From NCBI GenBank assembly GCA_023459215.1, contig JAEWVF010000077.1, positions 1 through 64,000 on the forward strand: a stretch of DNA of 64,000 nt, given 5' to 3'. Both the position numbers and the translations under genes were made by a program. Below, piece by piece: positions 1 to 8,946 of the stretch. Numbering within the stretch: position 1 is the stretch's first letter; each line of letters begins with the position of its first letter. The stretch is from Chloroflexota bacterium (lineage in GTDB: Bacteria; Chloroflexota; Anaerolineae; Anaerolineales; Villigracilaceae). The notes beneath the pieces were generated by a model. The model saw only the letters and a list, made by a program, of their open reading frames with translations. It made no database searches and was not told the DNA's origin.

Positions 1-342
1 GCCCTGTGCAACGCCTTTGCGCCGGAGATGAAGCGCCGCGGCTATGGGCGCATCATCAACCTGACTTCGGGCATCAAGGATATTCCGCAGCTTGCGCCGT
101 ATAGCGTCTCGAAGGCTGCGGTGGACAAGTACAGCCGCGACCTGGCCGCCGAGTTGCAGGGTACGAATGTGCTCGTCAATTATCTCGACCCGGGTTGGTT
201 GAAAACCGATTTGGGCGGCAAAAATGCCGAAAACGAAGTCGAGACGGTGCTGCCGGGCGCGCTTGTGCCGGCCCTGCTCGACGATTTTGGCCCGAGCGGA
301 CGTTTCTACGCCGCCCAGGATTACAAAATGCTGGAAGCCTGA
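1..342 (+). CDS. Short-chain dehydrogenase/reductase, C-terminal part (5' end outside window)
   Basis: The reading frame is open from base 1, so the N-terminal NAD(P)-binding Rossmann half lies outside the window. The visible 113 residues carry the SDR active site: Ser23 in INLTSG, and Tyr34/Lys38 in YSVSKAA (YxxxK). The following DPGWLKTDLGG matches the usual substrate-side PG motif (N/D-PGxxxTD). Members are cytosolic NAD(P)(H)-dependent oxidoreductases; the substrate cannot be told from this fragment. A small membrane protein begins 1 nt after the stop codon, so it is probably the first visible gene of the helicase operon. The SDR assignment is firm; the exact subfamily is not known. Confidence 0.9.
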   Translation, partial: ALCNAFAPEMKRRGYGRIINLTSGIKDIPQLAPYSVSKAAVDKYSRDLAAELQGTNVLVNYLDPGWLKTDLGGKNAENEVETVLPGALVPALLDDFGPSGRFYAAQDYKMLEA

Positions 343-343
343 T

Positions 344-550
344 TTGGACAAAGACCTTTCTGAACGCTACAACGATGGGCTGATTCCTGCTCCCCAACTG
401 GGGGCGGAGGCGCGGCGTCTGCGCCCGCCCGCCTGGCGGCCAACCCCGGCCCAGGTGCAGGTGGCGCGCGCCGGTTTGAAGAAGAACCTGCTGATCCTGG
501 CGGCGATTGTGCTCCTGATTGGCTCGCTTGTGGAGTGGCTGGCCGGATGA
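344..550 (+). CDS. Small single-pass membrane protein (68 aa, TTG start)
   Basis: This short frame begins with TTG one base after the SDR stop and ends in an ATGA overlap with the helicase gene. No better in-frame ATG exists downstream, and an upstream ATG would place most of the frame inside the SDR gene. The product has an acidic/basic soluble N-terminus rich in Pro and Arg (RRLRPPAWRPTPAQ), then KKNLLILAAIVLLIGSLVEW as one C-terminal transmembrane helix. No family is recognised. The tight packing on both sides suggests translational coupling. The start codon is inferred from spacing only. Confidence 0.6.
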   Translation: MDKDLSERYNDGLIPAPQLGAEARRLRPPAWRPTPAQVQVARAGLKKNLLILAAIVLLIGSLVEWLAG

Positions 551-3489
551 GCCTGGTATCCTGTAACCTGCCGCACCCGCTTTTTCTCGTCCTGGGCGAG
601 CGCTGCCTGGCCAAAACTGCCGAGGAATATCCCGGCCTGCCTTTTCCGCAGAATGCGGCCGAGGTCGAGGCCGATTTCCTGGCGGCGGAGGCTGGGGTGC
701 TGGTTTGGGTGGATGAAAAGCAGGCGGACAACCCCAAGCTGTCCTTTTGCACTCCGCGCTATGAACTGGTCTGCGGCCTGACCCAGCAACGGGACGCCTG
801 GTACGCGATCCGGCTGACGCCGCTTGGGCTGCGGACGCATCACCAACTGGTGCGCGGCGCGCTGCGGCTGATTCCCCGCGGCTGGAGCATTGTCAGCGAC
901 CTGGGCGAATTAAACCAGCAAGTCACCGGCGAGTCGCAGACCGGGCTTTCCGCCATCCTGGCGGCCTGGAAGCAAACCCGCCAGCCTGCGGCGATTCCAG
1001 CGCAGGAAGCAGATTCGCCCACATCCGAGATTTCAGCGGCGCAGCGCACGTTTTTGGCCAACATCGACACCCTGATCGACTTGGCCTGTGAAGTCGAACT
1101 CGAACAGGCTGCCCGCCAGGACAAGGTGACGGTGCGGGCGGTTGAAGCCGTCACGGCCCAGGTCTGGCAGTTGACCCTGAACGGGCCGGCCAGCTTCCGC
1201 GCCGGCGATTGGCTGCAAGCCGGGAACGGCGATTCGGCCAGTATCGCCGATGGGGTTGTGGTGGAGGCGCGGGGGAATATGCTCCGCCTGCGCTTTTACC
1301 AGCCGGTCGAGGCCAGTCGCATCCAGAAAATCCAGTGGCTGGCTCCCAAAATATCCACCAAACAATATGCAATCCAGCATGAAGCGGTGCAAGCCTTGCG
1401 CAACGGTCAATCGCTCAACCCGCACCTGCTGCCATTGTTGATCGAGAACCGCTACCGCGATTACCAGTCTGCCACGATTTCGACCGGGAAGGAACGTCCG
1501 AATCCGGCCCAGCGGACGATGATCGAGCGCGCCCTGAATGTGCCGGATTTGTTGCTGGCGCTCGGCCCGCCCGGCACCGGCAAAACGGATACCATCCGCG
1601 AGATTGTCGCCCGCGAAGCCGCCCTGGGCCGCAAGGTGTTGGTCACTTCGAAGAACAACAAAGCGGTCGATAATGTGCTCGAAGGGTTGGAGAATGTCCA
1701 CGCCCTGCGCATCGGGCGCGAGGAAGTGGTCGACCCGGCGGTGCGGTCTTTGTTGGTTGACCGCCAATCGAGCGAGATCAAGGCGCGCATTTTGAAAAAT
1801 GTCGCCCCGGTGCAGGCCCAAATGGATGGCCTGGATGAATTCTGGCCGAACATCCAGCGCGCTTTTGCCCATCTTTCGGAATTGACCGGCCAATGGCAGG
1901 CGGCCTACACCCGCCTTGATCAGGGCCGCTTCCAGTTGACCAACTGGCAGACCGCTTCGTATATGCGCGTCGAATCGGCCCTGGCGCGTCAGGGGAAGCT
2001 GACTGCCCAACTGAACGATGAATTGAACGTTCTGGCCGGGCAGGCCGAGGAGTTGGAGCGTCAATTGGGCGTTTTCCAAGGCTTGAGCCAGATTCCGTTC
2101 CTGGGCGGCTTTTTTGTCTTGTGGGCGGAAAGCATTGCCAACCAATGGCAGGAAATCTCACAGGTACACCAGGAAACCTTGCAAAAACTGCGCAAATCGA
2201 TGCAATCGGCGCGCCAAATATGGGAGTCGTACCGCCAGTTTGCAACCGAGAGCGAGCAGGCCTTGCAGTTTAAGCGCGCGATTGTCCAGGCCGAGACGCA
2301 GATCGAGCTGGTTCAGGATGAAATCACCCGCGCGCTGGATGAACTGGCCGAACTGGGCCGCGACCTGCCCGGTGCGCCCTCCCAGCCGGAGCAGGTCTCA
2401 CCGTCCGCGCTGGAGGCGCTGTTTAAGGCCTGGCAGACCTGGTACGAGCATCAGGCGCGCCGCCGCGAACTGCTCAGCGAATGGCAGGAAATGCTCCAGG
2501 CCCGCCCGCAGGCCTTGTACCCAACCCTGATTCGCAGTGCGGATGTGGTCGGGGCGACCTGTATCGGGGTTGCCACCGATGCCCGCTTCGAAGACCTCGA
2601 TTTTGACCTGGTCATTGCCGACGAAGCCGGGCAGATCCAGGTGATGGATTTGCTCGTTCCGCTGGTGCGGGCGCGCCGGGCGGTGCTGGTCGGCGACCAC
2701 CTGCAATTGCCGCCGGTGGTTGAGCCGGAAATCGTGCAAAAGATTCGCGAGAACGAGACGGAAAACCAGGAAATCGGCCTATGGCTCGAGAAAAGCCTGT
2801 TCGAGCGCCTGATCGAGCGCCCCGACACGCCCGAAAGCCACAAGGTCATGCTCGATACCCAGTATCGCATGCCGCGCCCGATTGCTGATTTCATTTCCCG
2901 CCAATTTTATGGCGGCAAATACAAAACCGGCAGCGAGAAGCCTCACGAAGATCCGTTTTTCGAAAGCCCGCTGGTTTTCATCGACACAATGAAGGAAGTG
3001 CGTCATTACGAGCAGCGTTCCGAAGACGGCCAGGGTTACTTTAACCAAACCGAGGCGCGCATTATCAGTGACCTGCTGCTGGCCTATCAGAAGGAAGATT
3101 TACAGGCCGGGGTGATTGTCCCTTACCGCAAACAGGCCGAGGTGATTCGGCGCGAACTACGCCAGCGACAGGCCGGCTGGAGCGAGGAGGCGCTTGCCAC
3201 GCGCATCGCAACTGTCGATTCCTTCCAGGGCAAGGAGATGGATGTGATTCTCTTCGGTTTTACGCGCAGCAACCCGGACGGGCGGATCGGCTTCCTGGCT
3301 GAACTGCGCCGCCTGAATGTCAGCCTGACGCGCGCCCGACGCCAGTTGGTGCTGGTTGGCGATTCGGTTACGCTCTCGAACACGCCTGACCCCGCGTTTG
3401 CCAAATTTTTCACCGCCCTGCTGGTCAGCGTCAAATCGACCCCGAAAGCCTATCTCTCCTCGCATGAACTGGCGCGGATGCTGGGATAA
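547..3489 (+). CDS. SF1B (UPF1/DNA2/NAM7-like) AAA helicase with large inserted coiled coil
   Basis: ATP-dependent 5'-3' helicase-type protein of 980 aa. Visible motifs in order: Walker A GPPGTGKT (about 340-347); motif Ia SKNNKAVDNVLEGL (368-381); Walker B/motif II as DEAG near 690 followed by VLVGDHLQLPPVV; motif III/IV LDTQYRMPRP near 770; motif V VDSFQGKEMDVI near 890; motif VI NVSLTRARRQLVLVGD near 925-940. Between motifs Ia and II are roughly 250 residues rich in Glu, Gln and Arg heptads, probably a coiled-coil stalk. Residues 1-160 are a family-specific N-terminal region. The start at the ATGA overlap (547) is preferred over an upstream in-frame ATG at 535. Whether it acts on DNA or RNA, in repair, RNA processing or defence, cannot be told. 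Confidence 0.93.
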   Translation: MSLVSCNLPHPLFLVLGERCLAKTAEEYPGLPFPQNAAEVEADFLAAEAGVLVWVDEKQADNPKLSFCTPRYELVCGLTQQRDAWYAIRLTPLGLRTHHQLVRGALRLIPRGWSIVSDLGELNQQVTGESQTGLSAILAAWKQTRQPAAIPAQEADSPTSEISAAQRTFLANIDTLIDLACEVELEQAARQDKVTVRAVEAVTAQVWQLTLNGPASFRAGDWLQAGNGDSASIADGVVVEARGNMLRLRFYQPVEASRIQKIQWLAPKISTKQYAIQHEAVQALRNGQSLNPHLLPLLIENRYRDYQSATISTGKERPNPAQRTMIERALNVPDLLLALGPPGTGKTDTIREIVAREAALGRKVLVTSKNNKAVDNVLEGLENVHALRIGREEVVDPAVRSLLVDRQSSEIKARILKNVAPVQAQMDGLDEFWPNIQRAFAHLSELTGQWQAAYTRLDQGRFQLTNWQTASYMRVESALARQGKLTAQLNDELNVLAGQAEELERQLGVFQGLSQIPFLGGFFVLWAESIANQWQEISQVHQETLQKLRKSMQSARQIWESYRQFATESEQALQFKRAIVQAETQIELVQDEITRALDELAELGRDLPGAPSQPEQVSPSALEALFKAWQTWYEHQARRRELLSEWQEMLQARPQALYPTLIRSADVVGATCIGVATDARFEDLDFDLVIADEAGQIQVMDLLVPLVRARRAVLVGDHLQLPPVVEPEIVQKIRENETENQEIGLWLEKSLFERLIERPDTPESHKVMLDTQYRMPRPIADFISRQFYGGKYKTGSEKPHEDPFFESPLVFIDTMKEVRHYEQRSEDGQGYFNQTEARIISDLLLAYQKEDLQAGVIVPYRKQAEVIRRELRQRQAGWSEEALATRIATVDSFQGKEMDVILFGFTRSNPDGRIGFLAELRRLNVSLTRARRQLVLVGDSVTLSNTPDPAFAKFFTALLVSVKSTPKAYLSSHELARMLG

Positions 3490-3491
3490 CC

Positions 3492-4694
3492 ATGCAAAAG
3501 AACGATTACCTGCTTTATCACCATTACAAAGCCCTTGAATACGTTCAGGAACTGGGGCTGATTCCGGTGCGCCTGTTCCGGGTACTGTATCCGCTCTGGC
3601 GGGTGCGGGTGGAGGGCCGCCAGCGGGCAACCGCCGAGTTCGACGAGTTGGAGTGGTTCCTCGAGCGCGGAATTGCCGAAGGCGGACTGCGTTCAGCCGC
3701 CGCCCTGGCTGCTTTTTTCGGTCTGGAAGCGGATTTTGTCCACAAGTTACTGCGCCAGGCGCGCGAAGTCGGCCACCTGGACGGTGAGGATGGCAGTCTG
3801 GCGCTGACCCAGCTTGGCCTGGATTCTGTCCGCGACCGGGTGCGTTACGAGGAGCGCAAGATAGGCTCGGAATTGTATTTCGAGGCCCTCGGCAATATCC
3901 CCCTGACCCCGGAGCATTACAAAATCCCGATCCTGGAAAGCCTGCCAGAAAAAAGCCCGTTCCAGGCTTTTTACCATTTTGATCAGGCCTGGAATACGGC
4001 AGCGCTCGAGCAGTTGCAGAATAGCCCGGATGCCTCCCAACTCAACCTGCCCGAAGAAGTCAGCACGGCGCAACTGGTCAGCAGTGAGCCGGTCTACCTG
4101 CCGGTTTATTTTGTCGAAGCGCGCGAGGACAAGCCTTCCGGCCAGTTCAGTTTGCTGGTTTTCAGCCAGGTGCGTGGTTTGCGTGATACAACCCTTGAAT
4201 ATGCCGTTAATCGCGATCCCAAGGTTTTTCGCGCCTTGAAGGCGCGCACCAACGGCCGGGCCGAGGCGGTCCAGCGCCATTTCGAGCAGAGCGGATTTAA
4301 AAAGGATGCCTGGTACTTGAACGAGAATGGCCCACAAGGGGCGCAGGTGATGGTCGATGGGGCGGTTTTCCAGCCCGGCGAAGACGGCGAGGATGAGAAT
4401 CCGCGCCTGACGCTGCGCAGTGTGGGTCGTTATACCCTGATCTATGATTGGTGCGTCTGGGTCATGTGCGATAATCCGCAAATCCGCGCCCAGGCTACGG
4501 CGGAGCAGGTGCTCGAATGGCTGCAAAATGCCAACATCCGCCCGAGCCGTTTCGAGGTGCAGCAAAAGATGGTCAGCGTCAGCAAGCGTTTGAACGTCAG
4601 CCAGCCGACTTTCCAGAGCTTGCTGGCCGTGGCGCGCAGCCGCAAGCTGATTCGCGCGCTGGAGCGTCTGGAAGAATTGGATGAGGAAGGATGA
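3492..4694 (+). CDS. Helicase-partner protein of unknown function with winged-helix-like segment
   Basis: 400 aa, starting 2 nt after the helicase stop and ending in an ATGA overlap with the next gene. I do not recognise the family. Residues about 50-125 look like a winged-helix DNA-binding module (predicted helices around FLERGIAEGGLRSAAALAAF and EADFVHKLLRQAREVGHLD, then a basic wing). A second helical segment at 335-400 is also HTH-like (RLNVSQPTFQSLLAVARSRK). The middle (130-330) is mixed alpha/beta with no catalytic motif that I can name. The fixed position behind the SF1B helicase suggests a dedicated partner that recognises substrate or regulates the helicase. Confidence 0.8.
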   Translation: MQKNDYLLYHHYKALEYVQELGLIPVRLFRVLYPLWRVRVEGRQRATAEFDELEWFLERGIAEGGLRSAAALAAFFGLEADFVHKLLRQAREVGHLDGEDGSLALTQLGLDSVRDRVRYEERKIGSELYFEALGNIPLTPEHYKIPILESLPEKSPFQAFYHFDQAWNTAALEQLQNSPDASQLNLPEEVSTAQLVSSEPVYLPVYFVEAREDKPSGQFSLLVFSQVRGLRDTTLEYAVNRDPKVFRALKARTNGRAEAVQRHFEQSGFKKDAWYLNENGPQGAQVMVDGAVFQPGEDGEDENPRLTLRSVGRYTLIYDWCVWVMCDNPQIRAQATAEQVLEWLQNANIRPSRFEVQQKMVSVSKRLNVSQPTFQSLLAVARSRKLIRALERLEELDEEG

Positions 4695-5491
4695 GCGCGA
4701 TTTTGAAAACGATTAAGCATCCGCAGAAATTTTTCATCCTGGGCCTGTTGCTTTTGACGGCCTGCGCTGGCGGTTCCGGGATTGCCGCCCTGCCGGAAGC
4801 CTGCAACGAAAGCAGCCGGGTCGAAACGATCCGCCTGGAGGAAACCTCGCGCGGTTATTCCTATCGCTTCCTGGTTTACCTGCCGCCCTGTTACCAGGCC
4901 CAATCGGAACAGCCTTATCCGCTTTTGTTGCTGATTCCCGGTCGCAGCAGCAGTCCCGATGACTGGTTGTCTGCCGGGGCGGGGCAGGCCCTGGATGAGG
5001 CCATCCTGGCCGGCAGGCTGCCGCCTGCCATCGTGGCTGTTACCCAGAATACCGATAGCGACCCGCACGCTGCCGTGATTTTGCAGGATGTCCTGCCGTA
5101 TGTGCAGGAACATTTCCCGGTTTCATCGGAACGGCGCTATCGGGCGGTGGCGGGCGGCTCCCTCGGCGGGATTGCCGCCTACCGGATTGTTTTCGCCAAC
5201 CCGGAGCAGTTTTCGAGCGCGGCCCAGTTTGGCAGCGGGGTGATTTCCGGTGAGGAGCCGCAGGTCAAAACCTGGCTGGCCGCGATGCCCGCGGCCCTGA
5301 AACCGCGCGTTTTCCTGAATTGCGGCAGCGAAGATACGCTCATGCTGAAACGGGCCGAGGCGATGGCAAGCCTGCTGTACGAAAACGATATTTCGCATGT
5401 TTTGCACATCGGGCCGGGCGACCATTCGTACACCTATTGGGTTTCGATGTTCCCGACCTACCTGGACTGGTTAAGCGAAGACTGGCAGTGA
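4691..5491 (+). CDS. Lipoprotein esterase (feruloyl esterase / esterase D-like alpha/beta hydrolase)
   Basis: 266 aa. The N-terminus is a lipoprotein signal with lipobox LLTAC (lipidated Cys25), so the enzyme should be anchored outside the membrane. The body fits the PF00756-type esterase fold: nucleophile elbow GGSLGG near residue 157, acid residue in NCGSEDT, and catalytic His in GPGDHSYTYW near the C-terminus, followed by the typical WVSMFPTYL ending. The likely reaction is hydrolysis of carboxylic esters such as cell-surface or plant-polymer acyl esters. It overlaps the preceding gene by 4 nt and is the last gene before a strong terminator. Substrate is unknown. Confidence 0.85.
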   Translation: MSAILKTIKHPQKFFILGLLLLTACAGGSGIAALPEACNESSRVETIRLEETSRGYSYRFLVYLPPCYQAQSEQPYPLLLLIPGRSSSPDDWLSAGAGQALDEAILAGRLPPAIVAVTQNTDSDPHAAVILQDVLPYVQEHFPVSSERRYRAVAGGSLGGIAAYRIVFANPEQFSSAAQFGSGVISGEEPQVKTWLAAMPAALKPRVFLNCGSEDTLMLKRAEAMASLLYENDISHVLHIGPGDHSYTYWVSMFPTYLDWLSEDWQ

Positions 5492-5514
5492 GCCTACCCA
5501 CTGCCAGTCTTTTT
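5480..5514 (+). terminator. Rho-independent terminator of the helicase operon
   Basis: A perfect 11-bp stem (GACTGGCAGTG / CACTGCCAGTC) with an 8-nt loop is followed by TTTTT. The esterase stop codon lies inside the left arm. It also separates this operon from the convergent L,D-transpeptidase gene. Confidence 0.9.
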
Positions 5515-5528
5515 GATTCAAGCCTGCC

Positions 5529-6662
5529 TTAAGCCGACTTTACAACCGTGCCATGCTCGGGCAGGTTGCGGCGTTCTTCGCCCGCTGCCAGCGAGACATA
5601 GGGCAAAGTCCAGCGGAAAATCCACTTGGCATCTTCGGGGCTGACATTGACGCAGCCATGCGAACGCGGCTCGCCGTAGGCGTTGTGCCAGTGCGCGCCG
5701 TGGATGGCAACCCCGCCCTGGATGTAGGTACACCAGGGCACTGCCGGGGTCGAGTAGCCGGACGACTCGCTGCCGGCGGTCATGTTTTTGGAGATGATTT
5801 TCCAGTGGGTCAGCAAGGTGCCGGCCGGGGTGGCGTAGGTATCGGTGACCAGCCCGGTGGTTGGGTCGTGGATGCGCCCGGTGGCAACCCGGCAGAAATA
5901 AACCTCGCGGCTGCCTTCGTAGCAGCCCAGGGTCTGATATTCCAGGTTGAGTTGGATGGTTTTCTCGTTGGGGTCGACGTTGGGGCTGATGGTAGCCACA
6001 TCCTCGTCGGTCAAGACTTTCAACCCGGCGCCATCGGCCCAGAAGAATTCCCCGTAGGCTCCGTAACCGTATCCGCGCCCGTTGGCGTCCTCGTTCCAGC
6101 GATATTCGACAAAACCGTTGCTGGTGCGGATTTTATCGATCCAGACCACCTGACCGTAGTACAGGCGCGGCGGGAATTTGTAGGCGATGTTGTCGAGCAG
6201 CCAGGGCGAGACGATATTGCCCTCGTGCGCCAGGTCCACATACGGGACGGTGACCTCCGCCCAGAACCCGTTTTGGCCGGCCGGGATTTCGCTGATCGGC
6301 GTATTGGGGCGGTTGTGGGTCGGTTGGACGACCGAGCCGTAGATGTAGCCGTCCGGGGTTTGGATGTAGCGCTGGTTCGACAGGCCGCCAATCACATTGC
6401 CGACCACTTCCCGCTCCCAGACCACCAGCGTATCGGCGGCCAGTTCGCTGCTGCTGGTCTCGACGGCGTTGGTCGGTTTGCTGCGTAGCTTGATGCCGGG
6501 TTCGACCACTCGCCCGATGATCGGGCTGTCGGGGAACTGCGCCAGGCGTTTCGGGCGGGCCAGTGTTTCGAGATCGGCGAATTTGTAGGGGTTGAACGCC
6601 AGGGCGCCCAGGCCCAGCCCGGCCAGCTTAAGAAAATCACGTTTTGAAAGTCTTCTCTTCAT
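5529..6662 (-). CDS. Tat-exported L,D-transpeptidase (YkuD domain) with SH3-like domain
   Basis: 377 aa from the ATG at 6662, which follows GGAAAGG at good spacing; an in-frame upstream start would lie inside the inserted element. The N-terminus MKRRLSKRDFLKLAGLGLG is a Tat-type signal (RR plus FLK). Residues about 50-110 resemble a bacterial SH3 domain. The C-terminal YkuD domain shows IHGAHWHNAYGEPRSHGC, i.e. the HX14-17[S/T]HGC motif, with the final Cys as nucleophile. Such enzymes form or modify peptide cross-links in cell-wall peptidoglycan by cleaving at a D-amino acid. Its upstream region is interrupted by a 217-bp MITE-like insertion whose target duplication overlaps the ribosome binding site. 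Confidence 0.92.
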   Translation of the reverse strand: MKRRLSKRDFLKLAGLGLGALAFNPYKFADLETLARPKRLAQFPDSPIIGRVVEPGIKLRSKPTNAVETSSSELAADTLVVWEREVVGNVIGGLSNQRYIQTPDGYIYGSVVQPTHNRPNTPISEIPAGQNGFWAEVTVPYVDLAHEGNIVSPWLLDNIAYKFPPRLYYGQVVWIDKIRTSNGFVEYRWNEDANGRGYGYGAYGEFFWADGAGLKVLTDEDVATISPNVDPNEKTIQLNLEYQTLGCYEGSREVYFCRVATGRIHDPTTGLVTDTYATPAGTLLTHWKIISKNMTAGSESSGYSTPAVPWCTYIQGGVAIHGAHWHNAYGEPRSHGCVNVSPEDAKWIFRWTLPYVSLAAGEERRNLPEHGTVVKSA

Positions 6663-6679
6663 CCAAAACCTTTCCAAAT

Positions 6680-6896
6680 ATTCTCTACCGGACAAAATAA
6701 TGTGAACCGTAACTATCGTTGATTCTTGTCATTTCGAGCCGCGTAGCGGGGAGAAATCTTGTGCGCGTTGGGGAAAGATTTCTCGCTATCGCTCGAACAC
6801 ATGCCCCACCTGCACTGCACCAAACGCAGTGCGGTGCAAGTGTGGCGGGCAGTGCCAGGGATGACAAACTATCACGAAATTTGTCCGGTAGAGAAT
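6680..6896. mobile_element. 217-bp MITE-like element with 17-bp perfect TIRs and 6-bp target duplication
   Basis: ATTCTCTACCGGACAAA at 6680-6696 is repeated as its exact inverted complement at 6880-6896. The element is flanked by the direct repeat CCAAAT at 6674-6679 and 6897-6902, as expected of a target-site duplication. There is no coding capacity. The interior contains another palindromic unit with arms like GAGAAATCTTG / AGATTTCTCGC, of a type often seen dispersed between genes. It is probably a non-autonomous transposable element moved by a transposase encoded elsewhere. It fills most of the 281-bp gap between the L,D-transpeptidase gene and htpG. Confidence 0.85.
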
Positions 6897-6943
6897 CCAA
6901 ATAAGGGTCAGCCGATTGTACCGGTAAATGTTGTCAATCGCTT

Positions 6944-8806
6944 TTAAGCTTTTGTGCCCAGCGCGGCAGCCATGATTTGCTGGATGCGCTCTGCCAGGCT
7001 GGACGGATCCGGGTGCAGGCCTTCAACCAGCAGGGCGTTATCGAAGATTTGCTCGATGATGATGTTTTGCAGGGCCTCGTCCGCGCCCGGCTGGAGCAGG
7101 TTTTTCAGCAGCGGGTGGGACGGATTCAACTCCAGGATTTTCTTTGGGATTTCATAATCCTTGCCCAGGTATTTGTACACGCGCTGTAACTCGGGATTCA
7201 AAACGCCCTCCGGGTCGACCAGGCGGGCCACCGACTGCGACAGGCGCTTGCTGGCGCGGACATCGCTGACGCGTTCTCCCAGGACTTGTTTGCAGCGCTC
7301 GATCAGGGCGTTGAAATCCGCTTCGTCGATGCGTTCCTGCTCCTTGTTCTCGGCGGATTTCTCGGCTTCGGGCAGCTCGACCTGGGCGGCGTTCTTCAAC
7401 TCGAATTCCTTGTACTTGTGCAGGCCCATCAGCAGGAAGGAATCGATCGGTTCGGTCAGCAGCAATACTTCCAGGCCCTGGTCGCGGAAAGCATCCAGGT
7501 GCGGGCTGCGCAGCACCGATTTGGGATCGTCGCCGACGAGATAATAAATCTCCTTTTGGCTTTCCTTCATCCGCCCAGCGTACTCGGCCAGCGAAGACCA
7601 TTTCTGCGGATCGAGGCTGGTGTGGAAGCGTAGCAGGTCGTGCAGTTTTTCGCCCTCGGCCATATCGGAGGCCACGCCATGCTTGAGATAGCCGCCGAAT
7701 TCCTGCCAGAAGGCTTCGTATTTCTCGCTGTTGTTTTTGGCCAGGTTTTCGAGTTCCTTGAGTACCTGTCCCGTTAGCACTTTTTTCAGGCGCGGCATCA
7801 ACCCGCTGGCCTGGACGGTTTCGCGCGAAACGTTCAACGGCAAATCTTCCGAATCGACCACACCTTGCACGAAGCGCAGGTGTTCCGGCAGCAAATCCTT
7901 GTTGTATTCATCGATCAGGATGTTGCGTGAGTACAACTTCAGGCCGTCGTCCTTGCGCAGGGCCAACACGCCGCGCTCGGACTTTGCCGGGAAGTAGAGC
8001 AAGGCGTAGAGTTGCACCGGCGCATCCGTGACAAAGTGGATGCGCGCCAGCGGTTCCTCCCAGTCGAGGGTGGTTTGGCGGTAGAAATCCTGGTATTGTT
8101 CCTCGCTGATTTCGGATTTCGAGGTGCGCCAGAGCGAGGCGCGTTTGTTGGCCGGTTCTTTCGCCTCGCCTACGTAGATCGGGAAACCGATGTAGTCGGA
8201 GTGGCGGTGGATGATATTTTTGATGCGGAACTCGTCGGCAAACTCCGCCGCGTCCTCTTTCAGTCCGATTTCGATTTTGGTGCCGCGTTCGGCCATTTCC
8301 GCCGGGCCGACCTGGTAGGTATCCTCGCCGGTGGCGTACCAACTGACGGCCTGATCTTGCGGGCGGAAGGAGCGCGAAGTGACCCGCACCCAGTCCGCGG
8401 CCATGAAAACGGAGTAAAAGCCGACCCCGAACTGGCCGATGATTTGCGAAAAATTGGTGTTCTTCTCTTTGGATGCCTGGACGAATTTGCGCGCTCCCGA
8501 TTCGGCGATGGTGCCCAGGTGCTCGATGATTTCAGCCTGGTTCATGCCGATGCCGCTGTCCTGGATGGTAACGGTGCGCTTTTCCTTGTCCACTGAAATG
8601 CGGATAGCCAATTCAGCGTTCGGGTCGAGTACCTCCGCGCTGGTCAGCATCTCGAAGCGCAGCCGGTTGAGGGCATCGGAAGCGTTCGAGAGCAGTTCGC
8701 GCAGGAAAACTTCACGCTCTTTGTAGAGCGAGTGGATGAGGATATTAAGTAGTTGTTTGGTTTCAGCCTTGAAGGAAAAAGATTGAACCGATTCTGGGGT
8801 GTTCAT
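6944..8806 (-). CDS. htpG: Hsp90-family chaperone HtpG
   Basis: 620 aa, the usual HtpG length. The N-terminal GHKL ATPase shows ELLSNASDALNRLRFE, DSGIGMN, and the lid motif GQFGVGFYS. The middle domain shows LPLNVSRETVQ with the catalytic-loop Arg, and a C-terminal dimerisation domain follows. It is a cytosolic ATP-dependent chaperone for stress-damaged or late-folding proteins. The start at 8806 is chosen because GGAGG lies 6 nt upstream; extension to an earlier ATG adds a low-complexity tail not seen in the family. No CIRCE-type operator was found upstream by eye. Confidence 0.97.
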   Translation of the reverse strand: MNTPESVQSFSFKAETKQLLNILIHSLYKEREVFLRELLSNASDALNRLRFEMLTSAEVLDPNAELAIRISVDKEKRTVTIQDSGIGMNQAEIIEHLGTIAESGARKFVQASKEKNTNFSQIIGQFGVGFYSVFMAADWVRVTSRSFRPQDQAVSWYATGEDTYQVGPAEMAERGTKIEIGLKEDAAEFADEFRIKNIIHRHSDYIGFPIYVGEAKEPANKRASLWRTSKSEISEEQYQDFYRQTTLDWEEPLARIHFVTDAPVQLYALLYFPAKSERGVLALRKDDGLKLYSRNILIDEYNKDLLPEHLRFVQGVVDSEDLPLNVSRETVQASGLMPRLKKVLTGQVLKELENLAKNNSEKYEAFWQEFGGYLKHGVASDMAEGEKLHDLLRFHTSLDPQKWSSLAEYAGRMKESQKEIYYLVGDDPKSVLRSPHLDAFRDQGLEVLLLTEPIDSFLLMGLHKYKEFELKNAAQVELPEAEKSAENKEQERIDEADFNALIERCKQVLGERVSDVRASKRLSQSVARLVDPEGVLNPELQRVYKYLGKDYEIPKKILELNPSHPLLKNLLQPGADEALQNIIIEQIFDNALLVEGLHPDPSSLAERIQQIMAAALGTKA

Positions 8807-8940
8807 AACAACCTCCATGGAGATTTGATTGCCCTGAATTTTATCCCAGCTAAGGCCATTCTTGGCTAGAATTTTGTTAGAAAATTGGCAAACAAAGGCT
8901 TCTGTTTGCACAATAAATGTTAATGTGCGCGGATTTGACG

Positions 8941-8946
8941 TAAAAT
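8941..8946 (+). promoter_or_regulatory. -10-like hexamer 6 nt before ATG (probable leaderless start)
   Basis: TAAAAT followed by 6 nt and the ATG at 8953; there is no Shine-Dalgarno before the start codon. This is one of six similar arrangements in the window. Confidence 0.45.

Noticed and set aside
1033..2145. 370-codon minus-strand frame inside the helicase gene
   Set aside because: Antisense to helicase motifs Ia to coiled coil; composition is artefactual.
5553..6488. 311-codon open frame on the plus strand opposite the L,D-transpeptidase gene
   Set aside because: It is wholly antisense to a gene with clear catalytic motifs, has low-complexity Val/Gly/Asp-rich composition expected from reverse-complemented GC-rich codons, and has no ribosome site.
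8807..8911. Longer HtpG start at 8911
   Set aside because: The extra 35 residues are unlike HtpG N-termini, while GGAGG sits at proper distance before the ATG at 8806.
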